Positions 1-8,267 of a stretch of 64,000 nt of DNA are shown piece by piece (the stretch's first letter is position 1; every line of letters begins with the position of its first letter). The position numbers were made by a program, and so were the translations under genes. Under the pieces are notes generated by a model, which did no database searches, was not told the origin of the DNA, and saw only the letters and a list, made by a program, of their open reading frames with translations. The stretch is from the NCBI GenBank assembly GCA_963807235.1, contig CAWEBF010000015.1, positions 310,001-374,000 on the forward strand, given 5' to 3'. This DNA comes from CAWEBF01 sp963807235. Its GTDB lineage: Bacteria > Acidobacteriota > Vicinamibacteria > Vicinamibacterales > UBA2999.

Positions 1-19
1 TCGAGATGTATTCTGGCGC

Positions 20-933
20 ATGGATCTCCGGCAGCTCGAGATCATCCGCGCGATCGCCGACACCGGGTCGTTCACCGCCGCCGGCCACAAGCTCCACGTG
101 TCCCAATCGGCGATCAGCCGCCAGATCCTCCTGCTCGAAGACGAGCTCGGCGAGGCCGTCTTTCACCGCGTGGGGCGGCGCGTGCGTATCACGCCGGCCG
201 GGGCCGCCCTCCTGCAACTGAGCCACCGGGTCTTCCAGGACCTGCAGGACACGGTCGCGGCCATCAACGACACCCAGGAGACGCTGCGCGGCACCATCCG
301 GCTGGTCGGCGGGATGACGGTCTGCCTCTACATGTTCCCGGCGCTCATCGCGGAGCTTCGCCGCATCCACCCCACCTCGACCTGAAGGTCACGGTCGGCA
401 GCGCCGAGCGGTCGATTGCGATGCTGCGCCAGGGCGTGGGTGACCTGGGCCTGGTGACGCTGCCCGTCGAGGCCAGCGACCTCGTGGCGGTCCCGATCCT
501 GACCGAAGAACTGCTGCTCGTGACCTACCCGACCCACCCGTTGGCCAAGCGCCGGCAGATCACGCCCGCCGACCTGAACCAGCAGGCGTTCATCCTCTTC
601 GAGACGGGATCGATCACGCGGCGGCTCGTGGACGAGTTCTTCACCCGTCAGGGCGTCGAATCACATGTCGTGATGGAGACCGAGAACGTGGAGATCATCA
701 AGGCGATGGTGCGCAGCGGCCTCGGCATCAGCATCATCCCCTGGCAGGCGGCCGCCGCCGACGTGAAGAACAAGGCGCTGGCCTGCAGCCGCATCACCGG
801 GCACCCGCTGGTGCGCCAGACCGGGTGGCTCTATCCGAAGATGAGCCGGCTGCCTCGGATGGTGAGCGAAGTAATGCAGGTCCTGGAGGGGCTCCGACCT
901 CGGCTGGAGGCGGCCGTGAAGCCTAGTTGGTAG
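20..933 (+). CDS. LysR-family transcriptional regulator (one frameshift)
   Basis: DNA-binding regulator that would respond to a small co-inducer. Residues about 1-60 form the LysR winged helix-turn-helix (LRQLEIIRAIADTGSFTAA, then SQSAISRQI). The C-terminal half is a periplasmic-binding-like effector domain (VGDLGLVTLP, then MVRSGLGISIIP). The reading frame breaks near 372-385: the first frame ends at a stop after HPTST, and the next frame continues as DLKVTVGSAERSIAMLRQG, which is the expected sequence. One missing or extra base explains it. Without the shift the length of about 300 residues is normal for the family. The stop codon lies inside a 7-bp tandem array. The target genes are unknown because the upstream neighbour is outside the window. 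Confidence 0.85.
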
Positions 934-951
934 TTCGTAGTTCGTGTCGTG
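924..951. repeat. 7-bp tandem array (TAGTTCG type), left arm of inverted pair
   Basis: Four heptamers of the form TAGTTGG, TAGTTCG, TAGTTCG, TGTCGTG. The array covers the stop codon of the LysR gene. It is inverted relative to the array at 999-1033, and 15 bases pair perfectly between the two. Confidence 0.85.
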
Positions 952-998
952 GTTTTGGCTCGGACTGTCGGCGATTCGGATCTGCGGTAATGCAGTTC

Positions 999-1033
999 CG
1001 AACTACGAACTACGAACCACAACTACCAACTAG
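999..1033. repeat. 7-bp tandem array (CGAACTA type), right arm of inverted pair
   Basis: Five heptamers: CGAACTA, CGAACTA, CGAACCA, CAACTAC, CAACTAG. The array carries the minus-strand stop codon of the VWFA-related gene at 1030-1032. With the array at 924-951 it can form a long stem with a loop of roughly 50 bases between two convergent genes. Confidence 0.85.
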
Positions 1034-2349
1034 TTCAGCGACCGTCCGGCGGCGGCGGCGGCCGGAGCGAGTACGAACGTCCGGAAGAACGCGTTCACGT
1101 TCGGCCGGTTCAGGATCTTCACGTCGATCTTGCGCGTCCGCTTCAGCGGGTCCGGGTTGTTCGAGTAGTAGCCCAGCACGTAGTAGTCGCTCGTCTCGGC
1201 GTCGATCCGCTTGAGCGCCTTGTCGAAGTCGTTCTGGTTGACCACCGCGATGCCGCCGGTTTCCTCGGCCAGCACGCGCAGGCTGTTCTGCGTTTCGCGG
1301 ATGTACTCGTTCCAGTCCTTGGTCGGCACTTCCTCGTCCAGATCCTGCCCGGCCACCAGGCCGCGCGGGTCGATCGTGTAGAACGTGGCGTTGGCGCGGT
1401 TGGCGGCGCGCGTCAGCTCGGCCAGCTCGCGGATCGAGATCCGACTCGGCCAGCATCTGCTGGCTCTGCTGGTTGCGGAAGAACGGATCGCTTTGCAGCT
1501 CGCTGGCGTTCTCGAGGTGCATGCGCTTGGCCATCTCGTCCAGCCGCCCCTGCTCGAACGGGTTGAAGTCGTATCCGCTGCTGATGTAGAGGACGGCCTT
1601 GCGGCGGTTCTGCAGCTTCTCCAGGTTGCGCATCAGATCGTAGGCCGTGGAGAACGCCACGTGCGCGCGGTGCCGAAGCTCGGTCGGGCCGTTCGGGCCC
1701 CTGCCCACCCTGGATGATCTCCGACGGCTTGAGCGAGTTGCCGGTGATGCGGGAAATCGCGGAGTCGAGCACCTGCCGGTCGTAGGTCAGCTGCTGCGAG
1801 ATCGACGACGTGCCCGTGGTCACGATGCCGAACATGTCGCCATCGTGGATCAGGGTCTTCAGCATCTTCTTCAACAGCTCGCGTGTGCGCGGCGTCTCGC
1901 GGAATCCCAGGTGCAGGTCGTCGATGAAGAGCAGGAACACGCGCCCGGCGGTGTCGTTGGTGGGCCGGTTGCGCGGCAGGATGATGCCTTCCTGCACCGG
2001 CGCCGGCGGCGGGGCCTGCACGCTGTAGGCGCGGCCGCCGTGGATCAACTCCAGCGACGCGATGGTCTGCTTGACGCCGTCCTCGTAGACCTCGATCTCG
2101 CCGGGCTTGAGATCCGCGATGAACTGGTCCCGGTTGTCGCGGACGATGAGGTCGGTGGTGATCAGATCGACGCTGACGCGAAACGTCGGTGACTGGGCGC
2201 CCTGCGGTGTGGCGGGCGCGGGCGCCGTGCGCCGGCGCCGGCGCGGGCTGTTGCGCCTGCGCGGCCAACGGCCCGCGGGCCGTGGCGACGAGCGCGGCCA
2301 GCAGGCATGCGAACAACCCAGCCGAGATGCACCGGTTCGTGTTGCGCAT
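1030..2349 (-). CDS. Acidobacterial VWFA-related domain secreted protein (several frameshifts)
   Basis: Probably exported and of unknown biochemical role. The VWFA-related family is greatly expanded in Acidobacteria. The start is ATG at 2349, giving a signal peptide (MRNTNRCISAGLFACLLAAL, then AAQAQQ). The family N-terminus follows (VSVDLITTDLIVRDN, then LKPGEIEVYEDGVKQTI). A von Willebrand A-like core comes next (VFLLFIDDLHLGFRET, then LLKKMLKTLIHDGD). The C-terminus is ETGGIAVVNQNDFDKAL and YYVLGYYSNNPDPLKRTRKI. Frames change near 2220, 1700 and 1440, each time between conserved blocks. The gene is divergent from rpiB with only 27 bases between the start codons, so the two share a very compact promoter region. 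Confidence 0.85.
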
Positions 2350-2376
2350 AGGCGCAAAGTATAGCAGTCTTGCCGC

Positions 2377-2830
2377 ATGCAGCTGGCGCTGGCCGCCGAT
2401 CATGCGGGATTAGACTTGAAGGAGGAGCTGGCGGTCTTTTTGGCCGCGTTTGGGCCACTCAGTCGAGAACCTGGGCACGCATTCGAAGGACCCCGTGGAC
2501 TATCCCGACTCGGCGCGCGCCGTGGGCGAGGCGCTGACGCAAGGGCGGGCCGAACGCGGCATCGTGGTGTGCGGCAGCGGCGCCGGCGTATCGATCGCGG
2601 CCAACAAGATTCCGGGGATCCGGGCCGCCGTCTGCCACGACACCTACACGGCGCACCAGGCGGTCGAGCACGACGACATGAACGTGCTGTGCCTCGGCGC
2701 GCGCGTCGTGGGCGCCGAGCTGGCCAAGGAAATCGTGTCGGCCTTCGTGGCCGCGCGCTTCTCCGGCGAGGCCCGGCACCAGCGCCGGCTCGACAAGTTG
2801 CTGGCGATCGAGCGGGAGTTCATCCGCTAA
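2377..2830 (+). CDS. rpiB: Ribose-5-phosphate isomerase B (one frameshift)
   Basis: Interconverts ribose 5-phosphate and ribulose 5-phosphate in the cytosolic pentose phosphate pathway. The N-terminus LALAADHAGLDLKEEL is the RpiB/LacAB signature. The frame then shifts near 2447-2452 and continues as HSVENLGTHSKDPVDYPD, followed by the active-site cysteine loop VVCGSGAGVSIAANKIPG and DMNVLCLGARVVG. The total of about 150 residues matches the family. The gene is divergent from the VWFA-related gene, and its 3' end overlaps the end of the convergent gene that follows. Confidence 0.9.
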
Positions 2831-3483
2831 CGGTCGCGGAGGCTCCGCGGGCGGTGCCGTGCCAGGGCGGTTTGTTGCCGCGGCGCCGCCTCCGCGTCAG
2901 CACGCGCGACAGCCGCTCCAGGGCTTCCGCGGCAGCGGTGAAGAAGGTCCGGCGCTGGCGCCGCCCTCTCCCCACGCCGCCGGGTTCAGCCGTTCCGCCA
3001 ACGTCAGAAGCGCCTGACGACGCACCTCGTCGGTGGTCCGGCGTTCCACGCGTTCGCGAACCAGCGGGTACCACTCGGTCAGAAACGCCACGCGTTCATC
3101 GTCGGTTCCCGGCGGCAACTGACTCGGAATGGCTCGCGCGCGCTCGGCGGGAGGCGCGCGGGATGGCGCCGCACTCGGGGGCGCGGCCGCCGGCGGCTGG
3201 GGCCTCCTCCCGCCGGGGCCGCCGGCGCCGGACCTCGGGTGCCGACTCGATCACCTGGCGCTCGGCCATCACGGCCTTCCAGTCGAACGCGACACCAGGA
3301 AAGCTGGCTTCCAGGTGGCGCATCGTGGCCGGCTCGAGCGGCAGCCGCCCGACGCGCGCGGCCGAGGGCCCGCGGAATGCGTACAGGATGCGCGACCGCT
3401 GCCGGCCGCCTTCGCTGAACCAGTGCATCAGGTACGTCGTTTCGTACCCGCGCTTGTCGCGGATGACCCTTAAGAAAGGGCAA
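2820..3483 (-). CDS. Conserved hypothetical protein (frameshifted)
   Basis: No assigned function. The recognisable core reads FLRVIRDKRGYETTYLMHWF, then SRILYAFRGPSAARVGRLPL and MRHLEASFPGVAFDWKAVM, a soluble mixed alpha/beta pattern. After a charged, proline-rich stretch the frame shifts near 3125 into DDERVAFLTEWYPLVRERV. It shifts again near 2980 into a basic tail rich in arginine. The proposed start is TTG at 3483, three bases after the stop of the upstream gene, which suggests translational coupling, although another single-base shift sits just after this start. The exact ends are uncertain. The 3' end overlaps rpiB tail to tail by 11 bases. Confidence 0.5.
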
Positions 3484-3486
3484 GGC

Positions 3487-4202
3487 CTAGCGGCGCCTGG
3501 CCGCCTTGACAGCGGGTTTCGGGGCGGCGCCGCGTGCGCTGGCCTGCGGGACGGCCAGCCGGGCGGACGACCGGCGCCGTCTTCTTGGCCGCGGCCTTCG
3601 AGGCACTGTTTTTTGCCGCGCCACTTCGGGCTGCGACCGGACGCGGGGCGGGCTTGCTGGCCGGGGCGGCGCTTCGCGCCGTTCGCGGCGGGCTTGGCGG
3701 CGGCTGTCTTCGCGGGCTTGGCCGGCGGTGCCTTCGCGGCAGGCTTGGCGGCTCTGGCCGCCGCCTTGACCGCGCCGGCCGAACGCTGGATCAGGACGAA
3801 CCGCAACTGATCGCCCACCGCGTGATAGGCCCAAATCTCCGTGACCTCGATACCGATGTCGGCGCACAGACGCCGGGTGACATCGATGGAAGCGGCCGGC
3901 ACGTAGAGATGGAACTCTGCGCGCTGCCGGGCAAAGGCCGCCCACTGCGACATCGCTTCGAGGTTGTTCACCGACTCGGCGGTTTCCACTTCCACGATGC
4001 CCGCCAGCCGGCGGCCACGCTCCGTGGAATGGAGGACGAGGTCTGGATACCACGGCGACGGCGCCGCACCTACCGGGGCGGTCTGTTCGTGTCCGGGGTT
4101 GATCGCGACCTCGAACTTCCTTTTGTACTTCGCCTGCAGCAGACGGATTACCCGATCGTGCTCGAGCTGCTCGCGCACGGGCCGCACGAGGATAGGGCTC
4201 AA
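3487..4202 (-). CDS. Putative PD-(D/E)XK-like protein with Ala/Lys/Pro-rich tail
   Basis: About 240 residues. The N-terminal 120 residues contain HDRVIRLLQAKYKRKFEV, then WYPDLVLHS and GIVEVETAESVNN. The spacing of a PD motif followed by ExE resembles the PD-(D/E)XK nuclease fold; this is inferred from pattern only. The C-terminal half is low-complexity and rich in Ala, Lys and Pro, like nucleic-acid-binding tails. The frame shifts near 3590, after which it ends PKPAVKAARRR. The TTG start at 4202 is supported by a GGAGG Shine-Dalgarno five bases upstream. It forms a tight pair with the following minus-strand gene and is divergent from the receiver-domain gene. Confidence 0.6.
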
Positions 4203-4282
4203 TACAACCTCCGGAACGAGGAACGGCCTTCAACGGCGGCCAAGCCCGGCCGCAGGCGCGGAAAATATAGCACAATGGCCCG

Positions 4283-4681
4283 ATGTCTCCGGGCGTTGGC
4301 GGCCGCTCTTTCGCGCGAATTCTTCTCGTGAACGACGACCCGACCGTAGCGGATTCCTGTGCCAGGGCGCTGCGGCTCGACGGTTACGAGGTCTGGGCGG
4401 CGCTGTCGGCGGAAGACGGACTCCGTCTGGCGCATGCGCACGCGCCCCAGGCGGTGGTAGTCGATATCCGCACGTCGCTGCCGCGCGCGCTCGGCCTGGC
4501 GCGATCGCTGCGCGAGCTTCCCCGCCTGGCCGGGATACCCATCGCCATCGTCAGCGGGGACCTGCACCCGCCGGCCGACGCCCTCGGCGAGCTGACAGCG
4601 CTCGGCGCCCAGGTGCGCTACAAGCCGCTCTGGCTCGACGAGCTCGTGGCGCTGGCGCAGTCGCTGGTGACCGCCGCGTGA
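4283..4681 (+). CDS. Stand-alone response-regulator receiver domain protein
   Basis: 132 residues forming a single REC domain without an output domain. The fold is visible as ARILLVNDDPTVADSCARAL, the likely phospho-acceptor in AVVVDIRTSLP (about residue 57), IPIAIVSGD, and the conserved lysine in VRYKPLWLDEL. The acidic pair is N-D-D rather than D-D or E-D, so one acidic residue is displaced. No kinase is adjacent. The stop overlaps the GTG start of hemE (GTGA), so the two are probably translated together. Whether the receiver has anything to do with haem synthesis is unknown. Confidence 0.8.
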   Translation: MSPGVGGRSFARILLVNDDPTVADSCARALRLDGYEVWAALSAEDGLRLAHAHAPQAVVVDIRTSLPRALGLARSLRELPRLAGIPIAIVSGDLHPPADALGELTALGAQVRYKPLWLDELVALAQSLVTAA

Positions 4682-5718
4682 GCGGCCGGTTCCTTCAAGC
4701 CTGCCGGCTGCAGCCGGTGGACGCAACCCCGGTCTGGTTCATGCGCCAGGCCGGCCGGTACATGCCCGAGTACCGGGCGCTTCGCGAACGCCACAGCCTG
4801 CTCGAGATTTGCCGTGAGCCGGACCTGGCCACGGAGGTCACGTTGCAGCCGCTGCGCCGCATCGAGGTGGATGCGGCGATCCTGTTCTCGGATCTGCTGA
4901 TCCCCCTGGCCCCGCTGGGGTTGCCCTTCGACTTCGTCGGGGGCGAGGGTCCGCGCCTCGAGCGCCCGCTCTCCACCGCCGCCGACATCGAAGGCTTGCG
5001 CCGCTACGATCCGCGCGAGGAACTGGGCTTCGTGTTCCGAGCCATCCGGCAAATCCAACAGGAGCTGAAGGGCCAGTTGCCGCTGATCGGGTTCGCCGGC
5101 GCACCGTTCACGCTCGCCTCCTATGCCATCGAAGGTGGACACTCCAATTCGTTCGCCAAGACCAAGGCCCTGATGTTCGGCCACCCCGATGCGTGGCATC
5201 GGCTCTGCGGCATCCTGGCGGAGCTGGTGGGCGACTATCTGGTGGCGCAGATCGAGGCCGGCGTGGACACGGTGCAGGTGTTCGACTCGTGGGTGGGCGC
5301 ACTGAGCGCCGCGGATTACGCCGAGTTCGCGCTGCCCCACTCTCGCCGGATCTTCGAGATCGTGGGCGCGCGGGTGCCCACCATCCACTTCGGCACCGGC
5401 ACGGCGCAGATGCTGGACCTGATGCGCGACGCCGGCGGCGACGTCATCGGCGCCGACTGGCGCATTCCGATCGACGATGCGTGGGACCGCATCGGCCACG
5501 ACCGCGGGATCCAGGGCAACCTGGATCCGACGACGCTGCTCGGGCCCGTGGCCCGCATGTGCCGCCAGGTGGACGACATCGTGGAGCGCGTGCGCGGCCG
5601 GCGCGGCCACATCTTCAATCTCGGCCACGGCATCCTGCCCTCGACGCCGCTCGAGCACGTCCAGATGCTGGCCAGCTACGTCCACCGCGTGACGGCGCGC
5701 GCCGTGCCTTCCGCCTGA
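4678..5718 (+). CDS. hemE: Uroporphyrinogen decarboxylase
   Basis: Decarboxylates the four acetate side chains of uroporphyrinogen III to give coproporphyrinogen III in haem biosynthesis. It is 346 residues, typical length. Signature 1 is TPVWFMRQAGRYMPEYR near residue 20. Signature 2 is IGFAGAPFTLASYAIEGG. FDSWVGALS, FGTGTAQML and GNLDPTTLL are also conserved, and the end contains FNLGHGILPSTP. The GTG start at 4678 overlaps the preceding stop. Longer upstream extensions in this frame do not resemble the family. The next gene, a protoporphyrinogen oxidase, starts one base after the hemE stop, so this is a haem operon. Confidence 0.95.
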   Translation: MSGRFLQACRLQPVDATPVWFMRQAGRYMPEYRALRERHSLLEICREPDLATEVTLQPLRRIEVDAAILFSDLLIPLAPLGLPFDFVGGEGPRLERPLSTAADIEGLRRYDPREELGFVFRAIRQIQQELKGQLPLIGFAGAPFTLASYAIEGGHSNSFAKTKALMFGHPDAWHRLCGILAELVGDYLVAQIEAGVDTVQVFDSWVGALSAADYAEFALPHSRRIFEIVGARVPTIHFGTGTAQMLDLMRDAGGDVIGADWRIPIDDAWDRIGHDRGIQGNLDPTTLLGPVARMCRQVDDIVERVRGRRGHIFNLGHGILPSTPLEHVQMLASYVHRVTARAVPSA

Positions 5719-5719
5719 G

Positions 5720-7186
5720 GTGATTGACTCCGACGACGCCGTCGGCGCCAGTCGCTCCGCCGACGTCGTCGTCATCGGCGGCGGCATCGCCGGCCTGTCC
5801 GCGGCCTTCGATCTCACCACTCTCGGGCGCCGCGTGTGCGTTCTTGACGCCGGCCGCGTCCCCGGCGGGGTGATGCAGACCGAGCATGTGGACGGGTGGG
5901 TCGTGGATCGCGGACCCGATGCGTTCCTGGTGCAGAAGCCTGCGGCGATTGCGCTCTGCACCGAGCTCGGTCTCGAGAGCCAGCTGGTGTCGACGCTCGA
6001 GCCGCGCACGGCGTTCGTGCTGCGCGAAGGCCGCCTCCACCCGTTGCCGGAGGGCTCGTTCCTCGGGTTTCCCGTGTCGTTACGCGGCCTGGCGGCCTCG
6101 TCACTCTTCACGCCGCTCGGCAAGGCGCGGATGGCGGCCGAGGCGCTGGTGCCGGCTCGCGACTGGGACGACGGCGACGACGAGTCGATCGCCGCGTTCG
6201 TCGGCCGGCGGTTCGGCGCGCGAGGCGGTGGACTACCTGGCGGAGCCGCTCCTGGCCGGCATCCACGCGGGCGACGTGGACACGCTGTCGGTGCGCCTGC
6301 TGTTTCCCCGTCTGGTGGACACCGAGCGCCAGCACGGGAGCCTGCTGCGAGCCTTCCGCGCGATGAGGCCGACGCCGTCTCCGCGCGGGGCGTTCGTCTC
6401 TCTGACCGGCGGCGTGGCGGTGCTCGTGAAGGCGCTCGTGTCTCGCCTGCCGGCGAACACGCTTCTGCGGGACTGCCGCGCGCTCCGCGTCCAGCGCGAC
6501 GCGGTGTCGGATGGTTATGTCGTCGACACGACGGGCGGCTCGAGGTCCGCTCGCGCCGTGGTGATGGCCGTGCCGTCCTACGAAGCCGCGACGCTCGTGC
6601 ACGAATCTCGACCTCGCGATGTCCGCGGAATGCGGCGCCATCGGCTACGCGTCCACCGCCACGGTGGCGCTCGGCTACCGCGCGAGTCAGGTGGCCCATC
6701 CCATGCGCGGCACGGGCTTCGTGGTGCCGCGCGCCGAGGGGCGAGTCTGCTCGCGGCCACATGGGTCACATCGAAGTGGCCAGGACGCGCGCCGCCCGGC
6801 CACGTGCTGCTCCGCGGCTTTTTCGGCGGGGGCCGCGACCCCCAGCGGCTCGACCAACACGACGACGCCGGGCTGATCCGCCTGGCGGCCGACGAGCTCG
6901 GGGGCGGTGCTCGGCATCACCGGCGACCCGGTCGCAGACGTGGGTGTCGCGCTGGACGCGGCAAAGCCCGCAGTACGTGGTCGGTCACGGCGCACGGATT
7001 CGCGCCATCGAGTCGAGGCTCTCGCGCCATCCCGGGCTCTTCGCCGCCGGCAGCGGCTTCGGCGCTATCGGGATCCCGGACTGCATTGCTCACGGCCGGG
7101 CCACCGCCACCCGCATCCACGAGTGGCTGAGCGCGGCCCCCAATTCAGGCTCCGGGCTCCGGGCTCCAGGCTCCAGGCCTCGTTAG
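5720..7186 (+). CDS. hemY: FAD-dependent protoporphyrinogen/coproporphyrinogen oxidase (many frameshifts)
   Basis: Oxidises the porphyrinogen ring late in haem synthesis. The N-terminus has the FAD dinucleotide fold (VVVIGGGIAGLSAAFDL) and DRGPDAFLVQKPAAIALC. The middle, in another frame, reads YLAEPLLAGIHAGDVDTLSV and GAFVSLTGGVAVLVKAL. Further pieces are GYASTATVALGYR and GHVLLRGFFGGGRDPQ. The end is GLFAAGSGFGAIGIPDCIAH. At least five frame changes are needed (near 6220, 6620, 6750, 6900 and 6950), all between conserved blocks. The last codons run into a 7-bp array, giving the odd tail SGSGLRAPGSRPR. It follows hemE by one base. The Gram-positive CgoX-type and classical PPO activities cannot be told apart here. 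Confidence 0.85.
   Translation: MIDSDDAVGASRSADVVVIGGGIAGLSAAFDLTTLGRRVCVLDAGRVPGGVMQTEHVDGWVVDRGPDAFLVQKPAAIALCTELGLESQLVSTLEPRTAFVLREGRLHPLPEGSFLGFPVSLRGLAASSLFTPLGKARMAAEALVPARDWDDGDDESIAAFVGRRFGARGGGLPGGAAPGRHPRGRRGHAVGAPAVSPSGGHRAPAREPAASLPRDEADAVSARGVRLSDRRRGGAREGARVSPAGEHASAGLPRAPRPARRGVGWLCRRHDGRLEVRSRRGDGRAVLRSRDARARISTSRCPRNAAPSATRPPPRWRSATARVRWPIPCAARASWCRAPRGESARGHMGHIEVARTRAARPRAAPRLFRRGPRPPAARPTRRRRADPPGGRRARGRCSASPATRSQTWVSRWTRQSPQYVVGHGARIRAIESRLSRHPGLFAAGSGFGAIGIPDCIAHGRATATRIHEWLSAAPNSGSGLRAPGSRPR
7148..7175. repeat. 7-bp tandem array (GGCTCCG/GGCTCCA)
   Basis: Four heptamers, two GGCTCCG then two GGCTCCA. The array forms part of the C-terminal codons of the hemY reading frame and ends about 20 bases before the arginase start. 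Confidence 0.85.
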
Positions 7187-7187
7187 A

Positions 7188-8108
7188 ATGGCTCGCATGC
7201 AGCCGGTTCACCTGATCGGCGTGCCGCTGGATCTCGGCGGCGGGCGTCGCGGCGTGGACATGGGACCGTCGGCGTTCCGCATCGCCGGGCTGGGGGAACA
7301 GATCGGCCTGCTCGGCCACGGCGTCGTGGACCGCGGCAACGTGCCCGCGCCGCTGCGCGAATCAGGCACCCTGGGCGACGAGCGCAAGAAGTACGTGGAC
7401 GACATCGCCGGCGTCTGTCGCCGCGTATACGAGGCCGCTTACGAGGCCCTGGCGGCCGGTGCCCTCCCGTTGGTCCTCGGCGGCGATCACAGTCTCGGCG
7501 GCGGGATCGGTGGCGGCCAGCGCGGCCTGGGTCACCCACGCGTCGTCGTATCCGCTCGGCCTGATCTGGGTGGACGCCCATGGCGACATGAACACCCCCG
7601 AGACCTCCGGGAGCGGCAACGTCCACGGCATGCCGCTGGCGGCACTGCTGGGCTGGGAACCCCGGGAGCTCGCCGACGATCGGGCAGCGGCGCTGCGGTC
7701 TCCGCGCAGCACACGGTGCTCGTGGGCATCCGCAATCTCGACGATCGGGAGAAGGATCAGATTCGCGCGGCCGGCGTGCACGTCTTCACGATGAAGGACA
7801 TCGATCGCGAGGGGATGGCCCGCGTGGCCGAACGCGCCATCGCCGCGGCCTCAGCGGGTACCGGCGGCATCCACGTGTCGTTCGACCTCGATGCGTGCGA
7901 TCCCTCGATTGCCCCGGGCGTGGGCACGCCGGTGCGCGGCGGCCTGGGCTACCGCGAAGCGCACCTGCTGATGGAGCTGGTGGCCGACTCCAAGCGCCTC
8001 GTCGCGCTGGATCTGGTGGAGGTCAACCCGACGCTCGACATTCGCAACACCACCGCGGAGCTCGGGACGGAGTTAGCTCTCTCCGCACTCGGGAAGAACA
8101 TCCTGTAG
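7188..8108 (+). CDS. rocF: Arginase (two compensating frameshifts)
   Basis: Hydrolyses arginine to ornithine and urea with a dinuclear manganese centre. The ureohydrolase motifs are all present: GGDHS, then in the shifted frame DAHGDMNTP, and back in the first frame SFDLDACDPSIAPG. VHLIGVPLDLGGGRRGVDMG at the N-terminus and VEVNPTLD near the end are typical. An extra G near 7498 and a compensating loss near 7690 move the central 60 residues out of frame without creating a stop. The start may be ATG 7188 or, better aligned with the family, ATG 7197. A 7-bp array follows the stop by one base. Confidence 0.9.
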   Translation: MARMQPVHLIGVPLDLGGGRRGVDMGPSAFRIAGLGEQIGLLGHGVVDRGNVPAPLRESGTLGDERKKYVDDIAGVCRRVYEAAYEALAAGALPLVLGGDHSLGGGIGGGQRGLGHPRVVVSARPDLGGRPWRHEHPRDLRERQRPRHAAGGTAGLGTPGARRRSGSGAAVSAQHTVLVGIRNLDDREKDQIRAAGVHVFTMKDIDREGMARVAERAIAAASAGTGGIHVSFDLDACDPSIAPGVGTPVRGGLGYREAHLLMELVADSKRLVALDLVEVNPTLDIRNTTAELGTELALSALGKNIL

Positions 8109-8109
8109 C

Positions 8110-8151
8110 CAGTCTCCAGTCTCCGATCTCCGGTCTCCGGTCTCCAGTTTC
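8110..8151. repeat. 7-bp tandem array (CAGTCTC/CGGTCTC)
   Basis: Six heptamers (CAGTCTC twice, CGATCTC, CGGTCTC twice, CAGTTTC) starting one base after the arginase stop. The rest of the space up to 8267 shows no gene. Confidence 0.85.
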
Positions 8152-8267
8152 CCTGCGGCTAACGCCCTTCGCGTGCGTGCGCTCGGCTTGCACGCTGCCA
8201 ACTAATGTGCGCTCGATTCGGGCGCGATACCTAGATTTGCGGTCCAACCGTCAGAAGAGAAGGTCAC

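Noticed and set aside
4618..6762. A 714-residue open frame antisense to hemE and hemY
   Set aside because: Composition is typical of a GC-rich shadow frame, and the opposite strand encodes clear haem enzymes.
7490..7700. Programmed frameshifting in arginase
   Set aside because: Two opposite shifts without slippery sites, in a window full of similar indels, fit sequencing error better.
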